Part shown: piece after piece, positions 1 to 7,091 of the stretch
Numbering within the stretch: position 1 is the stretch's first letter
Layout: each line of letters opens with the position of its first letter
From: Baffinella frigidus
Taxonomy: Eukaryota > Cryptophyceae > Cryptomonadales > Baffinellaceae
Length of the DNA: 13,276 nt
NCBI GenBank assembly: GCA_026770585.1
Contig: MU646334.1
Coordinates: forward strand, 425,563 to 438,838
Reading direction: 5' to 3'
Notes under the pieces: generated by a model
Told to the model about the DNA's origin: nothing
The model's input: only the letters and a program-made list of their open reading frames with translations
Databases searched by the model: none
Made by a program: the position numbers and the translations under genes

Positions 1-122
1 TACAGGGGTACCTCGCTCATAAGAAACCGCCCCCCCCCCTAGGACCACCATAGGGCCCTAGGCATGGTCCTACTGTAGGGTCCTAGGGGTGGGCGGTTTC
101 AAATGAGCGAGGTACCCCTGTA
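1..122. repeat. 122-bp inverted-repeat element (MITE-like)
   Basis: Perfect 20-bp arms at 1-20 and 103-122 (TACAGGGGTACCTCGCTCAT and its inverse), with a second pairing of AAACCGCCC and GGGCGGTTT inside. The interior is CCTAGG/GGCCC palindromic. It may extend left of the window. Confidence 0.85.
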
Positions 123-131
123 GGCATAGGC

Positions 132-258
132 CTGCAGGGTTACCTCGCTAATTAGGAGGCGCGCCCCCCTGGGATCCTACCGTAGGTGTATCTATGATAG
201 CCTCGCGGTGGTCCTAGCTAGGGGGGGGGCTCCATATGAGCGAGGTGCCCCTACACTG
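132..258. repeat. Diverged second copy of the 122-bp element
   Basis: AGGGTTACCTCGCT and AGCGAGGTGCCCCT form the arms. C-run, TCCTA and G-run interiors correspond to the first copy. The two copies lie nearly head to tail. Confidence 0.7.
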
Positions 259-549
259 TAGGCTGCTACGGATGCGGGGCATGAGGTTCGAGGAAGGCGT
301 GTAGGCGCGGAATGGGGGAGAGGGGGCGTGGGTGAAAGGGAGTAGTGGGTGAGAGGGTGTGGCTGTGCCCAATAAAGATAGCGCGGAACGAGCCTCCCAC
401 GACTGTTGACGAATCAGTCCGTTTCCCGCCACGCCAGGGCACTCAAAACATCCACTGTTGACTTCTTTCAAGGGAAATGCCTTTAAGTCAACCGCGCCGG
501 ATCTGGCGCGGATAAGGCGTCGGTTTACCTCGATCATTCTGGCGGGGTG
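259..549. other. No gene recognised
   Basis: Mixed sequence. ACTGTTGAC occurs at 402 and 451, and CGCGCC/GGCGCG (493-510) is a small hairpin. The minus-strand frame across it shows no family resemblance. Confidence 0.4.
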
Positions 550-725
550 GTAGAGCGCTGTGCAGAGAAGTCGGCCACCGGGAAATGGGAAATTGGAGAA
601 ATTAGAGCCATTTTGTCCACTTTTGAGAAATTCATGGTACTAAATTTCTCAAACGTTGACAAAATGGCTCCAATTCTCGATTTTCCCTTATTTCCCGTGG
701 CCAACTTCTCTGCACAGCGCTCTAC
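550..725. repeat. 176-bp near-complete foldback, copy 1 of the GTAGAGCG family
   Basis: 29-bp arms with one mismatch (550-578 and 697-725; GTAGAGCGCTGTGCAGAGAA...). Pairing continues inward (GGGAAATGGGAAA; ATTAGAGCCATTTTGTC with GACAAAATGGCTCCAAT; TTGAGAAATT with AAATTTCTCAA), so the whole element can form one long hairpin. Confidence 0.88.
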
Positions 726-854
726 TTACTGTGACCAGTTGAGTCATCGGGCACGTACAAATGCAGCGCGGAAGAGTCAACAGGGGTGGGAGAGTCGAGC
801 GCAAGAAAAGCCCCCAGCGGCTTTGCTAACATGCGTTTATTACCGATCACACCC

Positions 855-892
855 AACATGGCCACCATGTTAACCAACATGGCCACCATGTT
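855..892. repeat. Two 17-bp palindromes in tandem
   Basis: AACATGGCCACCATGTT occurs at 855-871 and 876-892, each a 7-bp inverted repeat with a CCA centre, 21 bp apart. Confidence 0.85.
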
Positions 893-1036
893 TTTGTACC
901 TCACATCACGAGGATACATTCACCTCACATTATCTATGGTCTGAGGAGAGGGCATCAGGTGTCCTCTCACCAGCAAGCTCTCTACCGCGAAAGAGACATT
1001 TGAGACCCGAGATTTCTCGGAGCTGCTGTGGGAGTG

Positions 1037-1141
1037 ATCCACTTAGTGCGGTCTACTTCTCACTTGGTGAGAACCCCCACATAGGTGGGGTCTACCACCT
1101 CCTTGGGGTCAAATATGACCCCGTGGCCACTTAAGGGATAA
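1037..1141. repeat. Degenerate copy of the TA-flanked inverted-repeat element
   Basis: The right end GTGGCCACTTAAGGGATA and the inner hairpin GGGGTCA-AATA-TGACCCC (1105-1122) match the family at 1239-1339. The left end, ATCCACTTAGTG, is only approximate. A CCCCACATAGGTGGGG palindrome is also inside. Confidence 0.55.
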
Positions 1142-1233
1142 GTAGACGTCTACACGGCGCTGCTAATGGATAAGTAGGCGTCTTAAGGGATAAGTAGGCG
1201 TCTCAAGGGATACGTGGTCGTCTCAAGGGATAT
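1132..1233. repeat. 20-bp tandem repeat (AAGGGATAAGTAGGCGTCTY)
   Basis: Units beginning AAGGGATA recur at about 1133, 1186, 1206 and 1226. They look built from the end of the adjacent inverted-repeat element (CTTAAGGGATA). Confidence 0.7.
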
Positions 1234-1238
1234 ATCTA

Positions 1239-1339
1239 TCCCTTAAGTGGCCAGCCGGTCAAATTTGACCACCAAGAGGTCCTAGGCAGGTCCTAGGGCC
1301 CTACGGTAGGGCGTATGAGCCTACTGGTCACTTAAGGGA
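1239..1339. repeat. 101-bp inverted-repeat element flanked by TA (copy 1)
   Basis: TCCCTTAAGTGGCCA and TGGTCACTTAAGGGA at the ends, TA on both sides. The inner perfect palindrome GGTCAAATTTGACC is at 1257-1270. The right half AGGTCCTAGGGCCCTACGGT... is shared with 12320-12419. Confidence 0.88.
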
Positions 1340-1373
1340 TAGGCGTCTACACGGCGCGGCAGAGCGAGAGGCG

Positions 1374-1866
1374 GATCTTGCCCTGGTCCTGGCCCTCTTT
1401 TTTCGCGACGGCCGTCACCTACACGGAAACGGACACTCAATTTGAAGGGAAAGGCCATTGATTTCAAGGGAAAGGCCATTGACTTCTGGGGAAAGGCCAT
1501 TGAATTTAAAGGAAAAGGCCATTGATTTCAAGGAAAAGGCCATTGACGAGGGAAAGGCCATTGAATTTAAAGGAAAGGGCCATTGAATTCAAGGAAAAGG
1601 CCATTCAATTTGAAGGGAAAGGCCATTCAATTCAAGGGAAAGGCCATTCAATTTAACAAGTATTTCTCAGTCTATGCTGTCTTAGGGGTGCCCTGGTCCG
1701 TGCCATCTTTCTTGAAGACGGCTGTCACCTTTCGGAGTTTGTCATCTTAGCCCTGACATAGCGTTATCGTAGCACAACACGTCCACCTCTAAGACAGCGG
1801 AAAGACAGGCGTTGCCCTTTTTCTTCACGACGGCCGTCACCTTCACGGAAAAGGCCATTTAATTTT
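1374..1866. repeat. Ten-unit ~22-bp array framed by a repeated 45-bp module
   Basis: Ten units of GGGAAAGGCCATTGAATTTA type run from 1443 to 1660, with one more at 1846. Modules containing CCCT(GGTCC), a T-rich tract, GACGGCCGTCACCT and a following CGG occur at 1379-1430, 1690-1737 and 1816-1850. The whole block looks like one composite satellite. Confidence 0.85.
1744..1795. repeat. Mini inverted-repeat element, diverged copy
   Basis: ATCTTAGCCCTGACATAGCG ... CCACCTCTAAGACAG matches 10954-11005 and the inverse of 2117-2168. Confidence 0.6.
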
Positions 1867-1886
1867 ATGTTGGCTCTCACTTGACT

Positions 1887-1934
1887 GATTATTGACTTCA
1901 AGTCAATAATCGTCAATAATCGTCAATAATCGTC
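1887..1934. repeat. 25-bp palindrome running into 10-bp tandem repeats
   Basis: GATTATTGACTT-C-AAGTCAATAATC (1887-1911) is a perfect 12-bp inverted repeat. GTCAATAATC then repeats three times with a 10-bp period. Confidence 0.88.
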
Positions 1935-1970
1935 AGTTAACGCGTTTTGTTGCTGTTCCGCACAGCGGGC

Positions 1971-2125
1971 TACGCGGGGAAAATTTCTTCAGAATCAAGG
2001 CATTTCCGGTTACCTTATGCGTAGGAACCCCCCCTAGGTCTCTACGGATTGCCTGCCGTTGGGTCCTAGGTCTTGAAGTCCATGGGCTGTTCAAAATCCC
2101 TTCGAAGTCCGCTGTGTTGTTAGGG
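1971..2125. repeat. Dispersed repeat, copy 1 of 3
   Basis: Contains TTCCGGTTACCTTATGCGTAG, GAACCCCCC, TCTCTACGGATTGCCTGCCG and CCTTCGAAGTCCGCTGTG, in the same order as at 9905-10082 and 11715-11857. In both this copy and the 9905 copy it follows the sequence CACAGC(R)GGCTACG, the end of the GTAGAGCG foldback family. Confidence 0.75.
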
Positions 2126-2168
2126 GTGGAGTTGGTGCCGTGGTAAAGCTATGCCGGGGCTAAGATAG
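2117..2168. repeat. Mini inverted-repeat element, inverted copy
   Basis: TGTTAGGGGTGGAGTTGGTG ... GGTAAAGCTATGCCGGGGCTAAGATAG is the inverse of 10954-11005, with several differences. Confidence 0.6.
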
Positions 2169-2239
2169 CAAAATCCGATAAAATGCACCCTTGAGATAGC
2201 AGAAAAAGCGGGTTAAATTGAATGGCTTCTGCGACTGAC

Positions 2240-2278
2240 CCCGAAGCTGTTTTCAGGGGTGTCGACCATCTCCCGCAG
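2240..2278 (-). pseudogene. Partial copy of gene A exon 5 with its donor
   Basis: The minus frame reads LREMVDTPENSFG followed by GTCAGT, matching LREMVDTPGKTFE/GTGAGT of exon 5 at a spacing of 177 bp. The first three differences are synonymous (GAA/GAG, GTG/GTC, CCC/CCT); the last four codons are changed. No acceptor is visible, so it is probably a dead exon-end duplicate or a 5' splice-site decoy. Confidence 0.6.
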
Positions 2279-2416
2279 GGGGGGTTCGATACAAGTGGAT
2301 CGAAAGAGGTCTGTGTCTGTGTCATTTCCGTTCAGAGAGCCGTGAATTCGAAGCTTCAGACGAGGAAAATTGCTCAATTCCAAAATCGGGTTGATCCACT
2401 TCAGATCGAGACTCAC

Positions 2417-2467
2417 CTCGAACGTCTTGCCGGGGGTGTCCACCATTTCCCGCAGGGAGATTTCGGC
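2417..2467 (-). CDS. Gene A exon 5 (C2 strand 7 / helix segment)
   Basis: Encodes AEISLREMVDTPGKTFE, the usual C2 segment after loop 3, ending at the consensus donor GAG/GTGAGT. The acceptor used here is GGGGGCAG with an ACTAAT branch-like motif about 25 nt upstream. The frame is open upstream (HHQLMHDAWGQ), and including LMHDAWGQ would restore normal C2 spacing from VYEDD to AEISL. The true exon may therefore start earlier or a micro-exon may be missing. Reading through the donor gives VSLDLKWINPILELSNF, also protein-like, so the 3' border is provisional too. Confidence 0.6.
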
Positions 2468-5400
2468 CTGCCCCCACGCATCATGCATTAGTTGATGGTG
2501 TGTACACTCATCGTAGAGGGCGTGCCACTGAGCAGCGGCCGATTTCCTTTTCTCCGGAAATCCGGGGGGGGGTCGGTTAGAATTCAGAGCAATGGATAAC
2601 ATTCTAGTACAAATCGTTCACATGGACTGTATCCGTGAAGCCTCTGGTGGCTGCTAAGTGGACTTGTTGTAAACGGTGTATTGTAGAATTGTCCAGGACA
2701 AGGACGAATGAACCAAGTTTTTGTCCCCCGGATTTCATAGCAAAACTGATTTAATCTAAACGTTTCGGCAATGAAATTTGCCGCACAGAAAGATCTTTGT
2801 CAGTAATATGAAAGCAAACGTGCAGTAATTTTTATTGAAATCGATTGTTTTACATTGAATCAGTTTGCCTATGAGATTCCCTGCATACGATGCAGGTTGA
2901 GCGAAAACTTTCCAGGGGTGCGCCGCTGACGTTCCAGGAGTTGGAGGGTGGATGGTGGGATACTCATTGACACTTCTTGACTTTATTCGAACGAGAAATG
3001 CACGGCGCACAAATGAGGCGAGCTGAGACTATGATCCGCGATTTCACCGGTCGAAGTCTCAGGCACGAAACTGCTACTACCCATATTGCGGGATACCAGG
3101 GGGTGCGCCGTTAACGTTTCAGGGGGCAGGCGATTCAGGTTGAGCGATAAATTTCAGAGTGGAGGGCGGGATTCGATACCCACCCAGGGTTGCTCATGTT
3201 TCAGGGGTTGGGAGCGTGTTTACGTTTCAGGGGTTGGGAGGGTGTTCACCTTTTAGGGGTTGGGATTTTACGTTTCAGGGGTTGGGAGGGTGGAGGGTGG
3301 GATCCGATACCCACCTAGGGTTGTTTACGTTTCAGGGGTTGGGAGGGTGGAGGGTGGGATCCGATACCCACCTAGGGTTGTTTACGTTTCAGGGGTTGGG
3401 AGGGTGGAGGGTGGGATTCGATACCGAGCCGATGAGTTGGTTCTTCTGGTCCTCGGTCTCCTTGTTCTGTCCAGGGGAGAGAAAATGACTTTGTTGAAAC
3501 GAGCACGAAAACACGATAGCGTCAAGCTTCACCAGGGGGCACGAGTGGTGCATGGGCTGTGCGGGGTGTTCTGTCCGGGGGGGGGTCAAATTAGATCGAC
3601 TGTACTCGGGGTAAGAAACAATGGCTCAAGTCTGGTTGGGGACTCTCTCTGGGGGTGGGAGGGTAAGGATCGGGGGTTTGCGCATGCGGTCCTTATATCT
3701 GCTTCAGTGGACGAGACTGTGGTAAAGTCACTCCGGTCATCCTTCACGGGACTGGATCCCCAGAGTGAGGTGAGAACACGCGTTCCGTCTGACGCACTTA
3801 AGCTGCGTCGGCCATAGTAGTAATACCTCTGTCCCACTTCAATTTGGTCTCGTAGATGGAGTGCCCCCCCTCCAATTTCACAGGTGAATTTTGACAACCC
3901 CCGTGAAATTTACCATTGAAATTTGGGGGGTGGGGCTACCTACGAGACCAAATTGAACTGGGACAGAGCTAGTGGTAGATGATGCTGCAGTTGATAGTGT
4001 ATTCGCGGGAACCGTTGTGCATGATGGATTGGACAGAGATGTGGACTGGCGTTTGGGGGGGGGGGCTCGAGATGACACCCCCCTTCTCTTTCAAAATCAG
4101 CCATCCCGGTGTAGTGTTGAGGGTTCAGGGTTCAAGCCAAGTCAATAGAATCGCGGGACAGGCAGAGAAGCTCTGATCAGGCAGGAAATCTGGGGATAAC
4201 CCCCACTTAGGCATAGCCGAGGCAACTTTTGTAAAGTCACTCCGGCTATGCCTATGTGGGGTTTATCCCCAGAGGAAAGCTCTGGTCCGACCGACAGCGA
4301 ACCGGCCTCGTTTCACGAAACAGGGCGCTGTGTGCAGCACCTTCTCGCTCTGCCCCACGCGGGTTGACTGTCGGACTATTCTCAAGTTGATATGCTGGGT
4401 TCGCGGTATAAATCCGTCAACTTTGGAGTGAGAAACAGCCATGGCTCGCCAATTTGGTGAGCCCAAAAAGACTGGGACAGAGCGAAAACTTCTGGTGATC
4501 ATCTTCATAGACTTGGACGAGGAGAACATCCGCGGTGCTCAGTTCTGCACGAGCACCCTCTGACGTGGACCAAATCAAACGTGTGTCTTGAGCCATTTTC
4601 GCCCTGGCAAGAGTCGAATTCGACCTTCCGCAGGCGGGAAATGGCTCACGTCAAGACATCGGTGTGGTCCATTTCAGAGGGGCTCTAGGAGGCGACACGC
4701 GAAAGCAGAAAGATGCTCTAGAGAGTCACCTACCCAGAGTCATATATCACCGAGAATACAACGTATACGAAGACTAGTGGTACAGCACCTTCTGGTGGTC
4801 GTCTTCGTAGACTTGGACGAGGAGCAGATCCTCGGTGGTGAGTTCCTCCGAGAAAACCTCGTTGAACTTCGGTGTCAGCCCTGGGGCGGGGACGCACGAT
4901 TTCATACGCAAACACTTGTAATTTATCAACTGGGTTCAATGAAATTTACTACACATAACGAACCTGACTAGTAATATTAAAGTAAACGTGTAGTAATTTT
5001 AATTGAAATTCAGTTTATTGATTATACGTGTTTCCATATGAGGTTTGAGGAATTAGAACCCTGCGGCGGAAAAACACGATCCAAAGAATTAGAACACGAC
5101 CTTTGAAGAAATAGAACACCATCTCATTGAAAGATTTAGATCACCACGTCAGCCCTGCGGCGGGAGAGACGAATTAGAACACGACCTTTCACGAATGAGA
5201 ACACGGCCGCGTAGAGCTGATCTGTAAGGAAGGAAGATACAAGGAAGATACGTAGGGGTGTGATCTGTAAGGAAGGAAGGTACGTGGGGGGGTGATATGT
5301 AAGGAAGAAAGATACGTAGGTGTGATCTGTAAGGAAGAAAGATACATAGGGGTGTAACATGTAAGGAAGGAAGATACGGAGGGGTGTGATCTGTAAGGAA

Positions 5401-6758
5401 AGAAAGTAGGGGTGTGATCCCTGAGGAAGGAAGATACTTAGGGGTGTGATCTGTCAGGAAGGAAGATTCGTAGGTGCGATCTGTAAAGAAGGAAGATACG
5501 TAGGTGTGTGGTCTGCAAGGAAGGAAGATATGTAGGGGTGTGATCTGTAAGGATGGAAGATACGTAGGGGTGTATTCCATCTTGCCCCCGTGCCACGCAA
5601 GAGAGATCGTGGGGGTCAATGTTTTTAGACCGCGTCTGGGTGCGGTTGCTGATTTTTGAAAACCACTGCCTTGAGGGGGGATTGACTTTTGGCGACCCTT
5701 TCCAAGACTATGGCGTGGCAGAGCCTTACTACGGTAGAGCTGAGCTTGAAAAATGCAGAGAAGCGGGGGTGTAGTGCCCTGCGGCAAAGAAACAAGGTTT
5801 GAGGAGTTAGAACTATACCTCCTAGAGATAAGCTGTAAGAGGGCGGTTCTGGGAAATGGCTCGTGGCCGTGGGCACTCCACGAAATAGATTTCTGTTTCG
5901 TGGACAATAACATCTGTTTCCTGGTTTTAAAAGCCGAAATATAAAAAATGATCACGGTCCATTGAGAGCAGTGCGGAGCCGCCTCCAAGGCCCGCAGTGA
6001 TCAGTCGAGGGGTGGGATGCGGCACACAACCTTGGTTCTCCGCAGTCGTGGTTCGGATGCGCTTGCACATAGGCTGCATGCGCGCACGCGTCGCGGTGTC
6101 CGTCCACAGGAAGCGGAGCACCACGTATGGGTCCTGCGGGGTGTGGGGGTGAGGGTTTGGGGTAGGGTTGTGTTATCGACCGGGGGGTGATAACTTCTCG
6201 GAGTTATCGGCAAATTATCAGCTTGGAGTTATCGGCAAATTATCATTTGGGGGTTGGGGTTTGGGTTTGGGGGGTGGGGTTTGGGGTTTGGGGGTTGGAG
6301 TGAGGGGGTCGGGGTTTGGGGGGTGGGGTTTGGGGTTTGGGGGTTGGAGTGAGGGGGTTAGGGGTTTGGGTGCGACACACGCTCAGGGTTTTACGGGTTT
6401 GGCCGGGTCTGGCTGTCCGTGCATTATGGGAACCTGATTTGCAGCCTGGTGCCAAAATCACACATGGAAAACGGGAGGCTCGGTACCCCCTTGCTCATGT
6501 AGTCGAAGGCCTGGACATCGGATCCGTCCAACACTGCGGGACGGGACGGGAGAATCAGTCGGAACTCTTCCGTGGGGTCTTGCACCCATCTCTCTCGGCA
6601 CCCTTTCACACACTAGCCGTCCCCATTATCAAAAGATAGGGTTTCTCTCTCCACACTACCTGACTACACAGACGCCAAACGGGAAAGCCGCCATCTGGCG
6701 CGAGGGCGCAGGGCGTGGATGGGGGACCGGTGACGTTGAAGAGGAACTTGGTCGCCAT
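2417..6758 (-). CDS. Gene A: spliced C2-domain protein, N-terminal part
   Basis: Five minus-strand exons (6728-6758, 6487-6533, 6031-6133, 4789-4880, 2417-2467) join in phase into 108 codons starting at an ATG. Read in order they form a C2 domain: strand 1 (residues 3-12, KFLFNVTVLD), calcium loop 1 with D21 and D27 in FDYMSKGDPYVVL, a basic strand (KRIRTTT), the strand-4 signature LTPKFNEVF (62-70, equivalent to the usual LNPVWNE), the strand-6/loop-3 segment LLLVQVYEDDHQ (79-90), and AEISLREMVDTPGKTFE (92-108). C2 domains bind phospholipid, often with calcium. The first loop-3 acidic residue is Glu rather than Asp, and the distal Asp pair is not seen, so calcium affinity may be reduced. About six residues seem to be missing between exons 4 and 5 (see the exon 5 entry). 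No downstream exon was recognised in 1-2416. Seen: the exons and phases. Known: the C2 signature. Inferred: the splicing. Confidence 0.72.
2769..2842. repeat. AATTTRCYRCAC element, copy 1
   Basis: CAATGAAATTTGCCGCAC ... AGTAATATGAAAGCAAACGT ... GCAGTAATTTTTATTGAAAT matches 4935-5011 in order; the two ends are approximate inverted repeats. Confidence 0.72.
3195..3425. repeat. 57-bp minisatellite, 2.8 full units plus short partial units
   Basis: Units starting TTTACGTTTCAGGGGTTGGG lie at 3267, 3324 and 3381, each followed by AGGGTGGAGGGTGGGATCCG and ATACCCACCTAGGG. Shorter versions occupy 3195-3266, and diverged single units are at 2905-2970 and 3093-3190. The unit contains a CCTAGGGTT telomere-like word and G-quadruplex-prone runs. 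Because 57 is a multiple of 3, two plus frames stay open through it. Confidence 0.9.
3827..3968. repeat. 142-bp foldback
   Basis: 28-bp arms with one mismatch: CTCTGTCCCACTTCAATTTG...GTA at 3827-3854 and its inverse at 3941-3968. The interior has CCCCCCC and GGGGGG runs that can also pair. Confidence 0.88.
4189..4273. repeat. 85-bp foldback
   Basis: TCTGGGGATAACCCCCACTTAGGCATAGCCG is mirrored, with small mismatches, by CGGCTATGCCTATGTGGGGTTTATCCCCAGA. A half copy (GTAAAGTCACTCCGGTCAT ... GGATCCCCAGA) lies at 3718-3766. Confidence 0.85.
4489..4545 (-). pseudogene. Partial copy of gene A exon 4
   Basis: In the minus frame this reads ELSTADVLLVQVYEDDHQK, a diverged copy of the second half of exon 4, about 300 bp further along intron 4. 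It has no GT donor after CAGAAG (TTTTCG follows), so it cannot splice like exon 4. QVYEDDHQK is unchanged in protein although three codons differ at the third base. It is either an old coding duplicate or an alternative exon. Confidence 0.65.
4560..4677. repeat. 118-bp imperfect foldback
   Basis: The left arm contains GTGGACCA, GTGTCTTGAGCCATTTTCGCC; the right arm contains GGCGGGAAATGGCTCACGTC and GTGTGGTCCA. GTCGAATTCGAC at 4613-4624 is a separate perfect palindrome in the centre. Confidence 0.72.
4789..4880 (-). CDS. Gene A exon 4 (FNEVF / VYEDD segment of C2)
   Basis: This 92-nt exon has acceptor CCCCGCCCCAG and donor GTGCTG after CAGAAG. It encodes LTPKFNEVFSEELTTEDLLL followed by VQVYEDDHQK, matching C2 strands 4-6 and loop 3. 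A plus-strand reading through the same bases (FVDLDEE) is a shadow: compared with the partial copy at 4489-4545, the minus frame shows synonymous third-base changes (TAC/TAT, GAC/GAT twice), while the plus frame shows amino-acid replacements. Confidence 0.75.
4935..5011. repeat. AATTTACTACAC element, copy 2
   Basis: TTCAATGAAATTTACTACAC at the left, GTGTAGTAATTTTAATTGAA at the right; the inner TTACTACAC/GTGTAGTAA is a perfect inverse. Related to 2769-2842 and to the fragment at the right window edge. Confidence 0.78.
5051..5205. repeat. GAATTAGAACACGACC motif cluster
   Basis: GAATTAGAAC and variants recur at 5050, 5095, 5170 and (GAGTTAGAAC) 5803. CCCTGCGGCGG occurs at 5060 and 5153 and as CCCTGCGGC at 5778. 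The shared order suggests decayed copies of one element. Confidence 0.6.
5219..5573. repeat. 32-bp minisatellite, 11 units
   Basis: Eleven variants of GATCTGTAAGGAAGGAAGAT followed by ACGTAGGGGTGT, unit length 28-41 bp. Purines dominate the plus strand, so the gene A sense strand is pyrimidine-rich. No spacer/repeat alternation, so it is not CRISPR. Confidence 0.92.
6031..6133 (-). CDS. Gene A exon 3 (DPYVVLRF segment of C2)
   Basis: This 103-nt exon starts right after a C-rich acceptor (CACCCCCACACCCCGCAG) with DPYVVLRFLW, the hallmark of C2 strand 2. It continues through a basic stretch, PMCKRIRTTTAENQ, to donor GTTGTG. It ends one nucleotide into a codon (G), which is completed by GG at the start of exon 4. 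The unspliced frame continues to a stop near 5942, but the strand-4 signature is reached only by splicing to exon 4. Confidence 0.72.
6134..6486. other. Gene A intron 2 with G-rich repeats
   Basis: Holds a 25-bp duplication (GGAGTTATCGGCAAATTATC twice at 6199-6245) and a GGGTTTGGGG array at 6246-6372 with two 49-bp units starting at 6263 and 6312. On the gene A sense strand the array is C-rich (CCCCAAACCC) and continues almost to the exon 3 acceptor. Confidence 0.65.
6487..6533 (-). CDS. Gene A exon 2 (C2 loop 1)
   Basis: This 47-nt exon encodes LDGSDVQAFDYMSKG after two nucleotides that complete a codon. Its acceptor is a pyrimidine-rich tract ending CCCGTCCCGCAG. The donor GTACCG lies after GGG in phase 0, which joins MSKG to DPYVVLRF in exon 3 and rebuilds the C2 loop-1 pattern D-x4/5-DPYV. 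Without splicing, the frame runs on as VPSLPFSMCDFG and stops at 6426, so a later donor cannot be excluded, but later donors do not fit the phase of exon 3. Confidence 0.68.
6728..6758 (-). CDS. Gene A exon 1 (start codon, C2 strand 1)
   Basis: Minus-strand ATG at 6758 followed by MATKFLFNVT plus one nucleotide (G). Splicing at GGTCCC to exon 2 makes Val and gives NVTVLDGSDVQAFD, a normal C2 beginning. The frame stays open further, to a CAG/GTAGTG at 6660, so a longer exon 1 ending in ...FPVWRLCSQ is an alternative. The short form is preferred because its phase fits exon 2 and it completes strand 1. The donor is weak. Confidence 0.55.
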
Positions 6759-6999
6759 GTTCGAGCGGGGTAACCGGAGGAAAGAGGGACGGAGCGTTCG
6801 CGGAACCGGAATTTCCTCCGGAACCAGAGGTTTGTCCACTCGATCTGAAGCAAGAGTCCTTTCCTGTTGGAGAGCCTCGGTGGCGAGGCTTTGGACGGCG
6901 GAAAGGACTCATGCGCCAGTATCGATTTGGAATGAAAGTCAATTGATGTCAACTTTTGAGACCAGCGAAGATTTTTCGTGGCCGTACGACCTTCGAAGA
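6759..6999. promoter_or_regulatory. Probable bidirectional promoter between genes A and B
   Basis: The 241 bp between the two inferred start codons must hold, or adjoin, both transcription starts and both 5' leaders. No TATA box is obvious. The sequence is GC-rich near gene A and includes a 57-bp foldback at 6854-6910. The role is inferred only from the gene arrangement. Confidence 0.45.
6854..6910. repeat. 57-bp foldback in the divergent promoter
   Basis: The arms GAGTCCTTTCC (6854-6864) and GGAAAGGACTC (6900-6910) are perfect inverses. Inside them AGAGCCTCG and CGAGGCTTT pair around a short TGG-centred loop. Weak similarity to the foldback at 11330-11414 (GAGAGCCTCG, AGAAAATG) suggests one element family. 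Confidence 0.7.
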
Positions 7000-7091
7000 A
7001 TGTCAGCTGATCGGTCTACGCCCAAGACAGCGCTGAACCTCCCGGAGGGAACGTACCAGCTCTCCGGGGCGTACAGCTGCCAGAGCAACAC
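7000..7091 (+). CDS. Gene B exon 1 (start, EGTYQL element)
   Basis: ATG at 7000 in context GAAGAATGT starts MSADRSTPKTALNLPEGTYQ, followed by LSGAYSCQSN and two nucleotides. The donor GTGCCC precedes a long C run. The frame is open upstream to about 6715, but gene A exon 1 lies there on the other strand, so the later ATG is preferred. PEGTYQL resembles the N-terminal EG-x-Y-x-L motif of WDR20 relatives. Confidence 0.58.

Larger units (their letters stand above)
2468..4788. other. Gene A intron 4 (candidate), repeat-filled
   Basis: About 2.3 kb between exon 4 and exon 5 of gene A. It holds a dispersed repeat (2515-2665), a MITE-like element (2769-2842), the 57-bp minisatellite (3195-3425), three foldbacks and the partial exon 4 copy. 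Plus-strand frames across it are by-products of the repeats. Confidence 0.55.
4881..6030. other. Gene A intron 3 (candidate), repeat-filled
   Basis: About 1.15 kb between gene A exons 3 and 4, made of the element at 4935-5011, GAATTAGAACACGACC motifs (5051-5200), the 32-bp minisatellite and a hairpin at 5877-5904 (TCCACGAAA/TTTCGTGGA). The long minus-strand frame through it depends on the minisatellite. Confidence 0.55.

Noticed and set aside
3260-3817. 185-codon plus-strand frame
   Set aside because: Its first part is the 57-bp minisatellite, and the rest shows no family resemblance. It runs antisense to a gene A intron.
4441-4563. 40-codon plus-strand ORF with LLVIIFIDLDEEN, echoed at 4790 as LLVVVFVDLDEEQ
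   Set aside because: The changes between the two copies are synonymous in the minus frame and replacing in the plus frame, and the minus frame is the C2 exon 4 of gene A.
5219-5573. CRISPR-like repeat array
   Set aside because: Units are contiguous and variable with no unique spacers, and the context is eukaryotic.
5149-5988. 279-codon minus-strand frame, the longest in the window
   Set aside because: It is open only because the 32-bp minisatellite lacks stops in that direction. The repeat length is not a multiple of three, the peptide is low complexity, and the frame lies within gene A intron 3.
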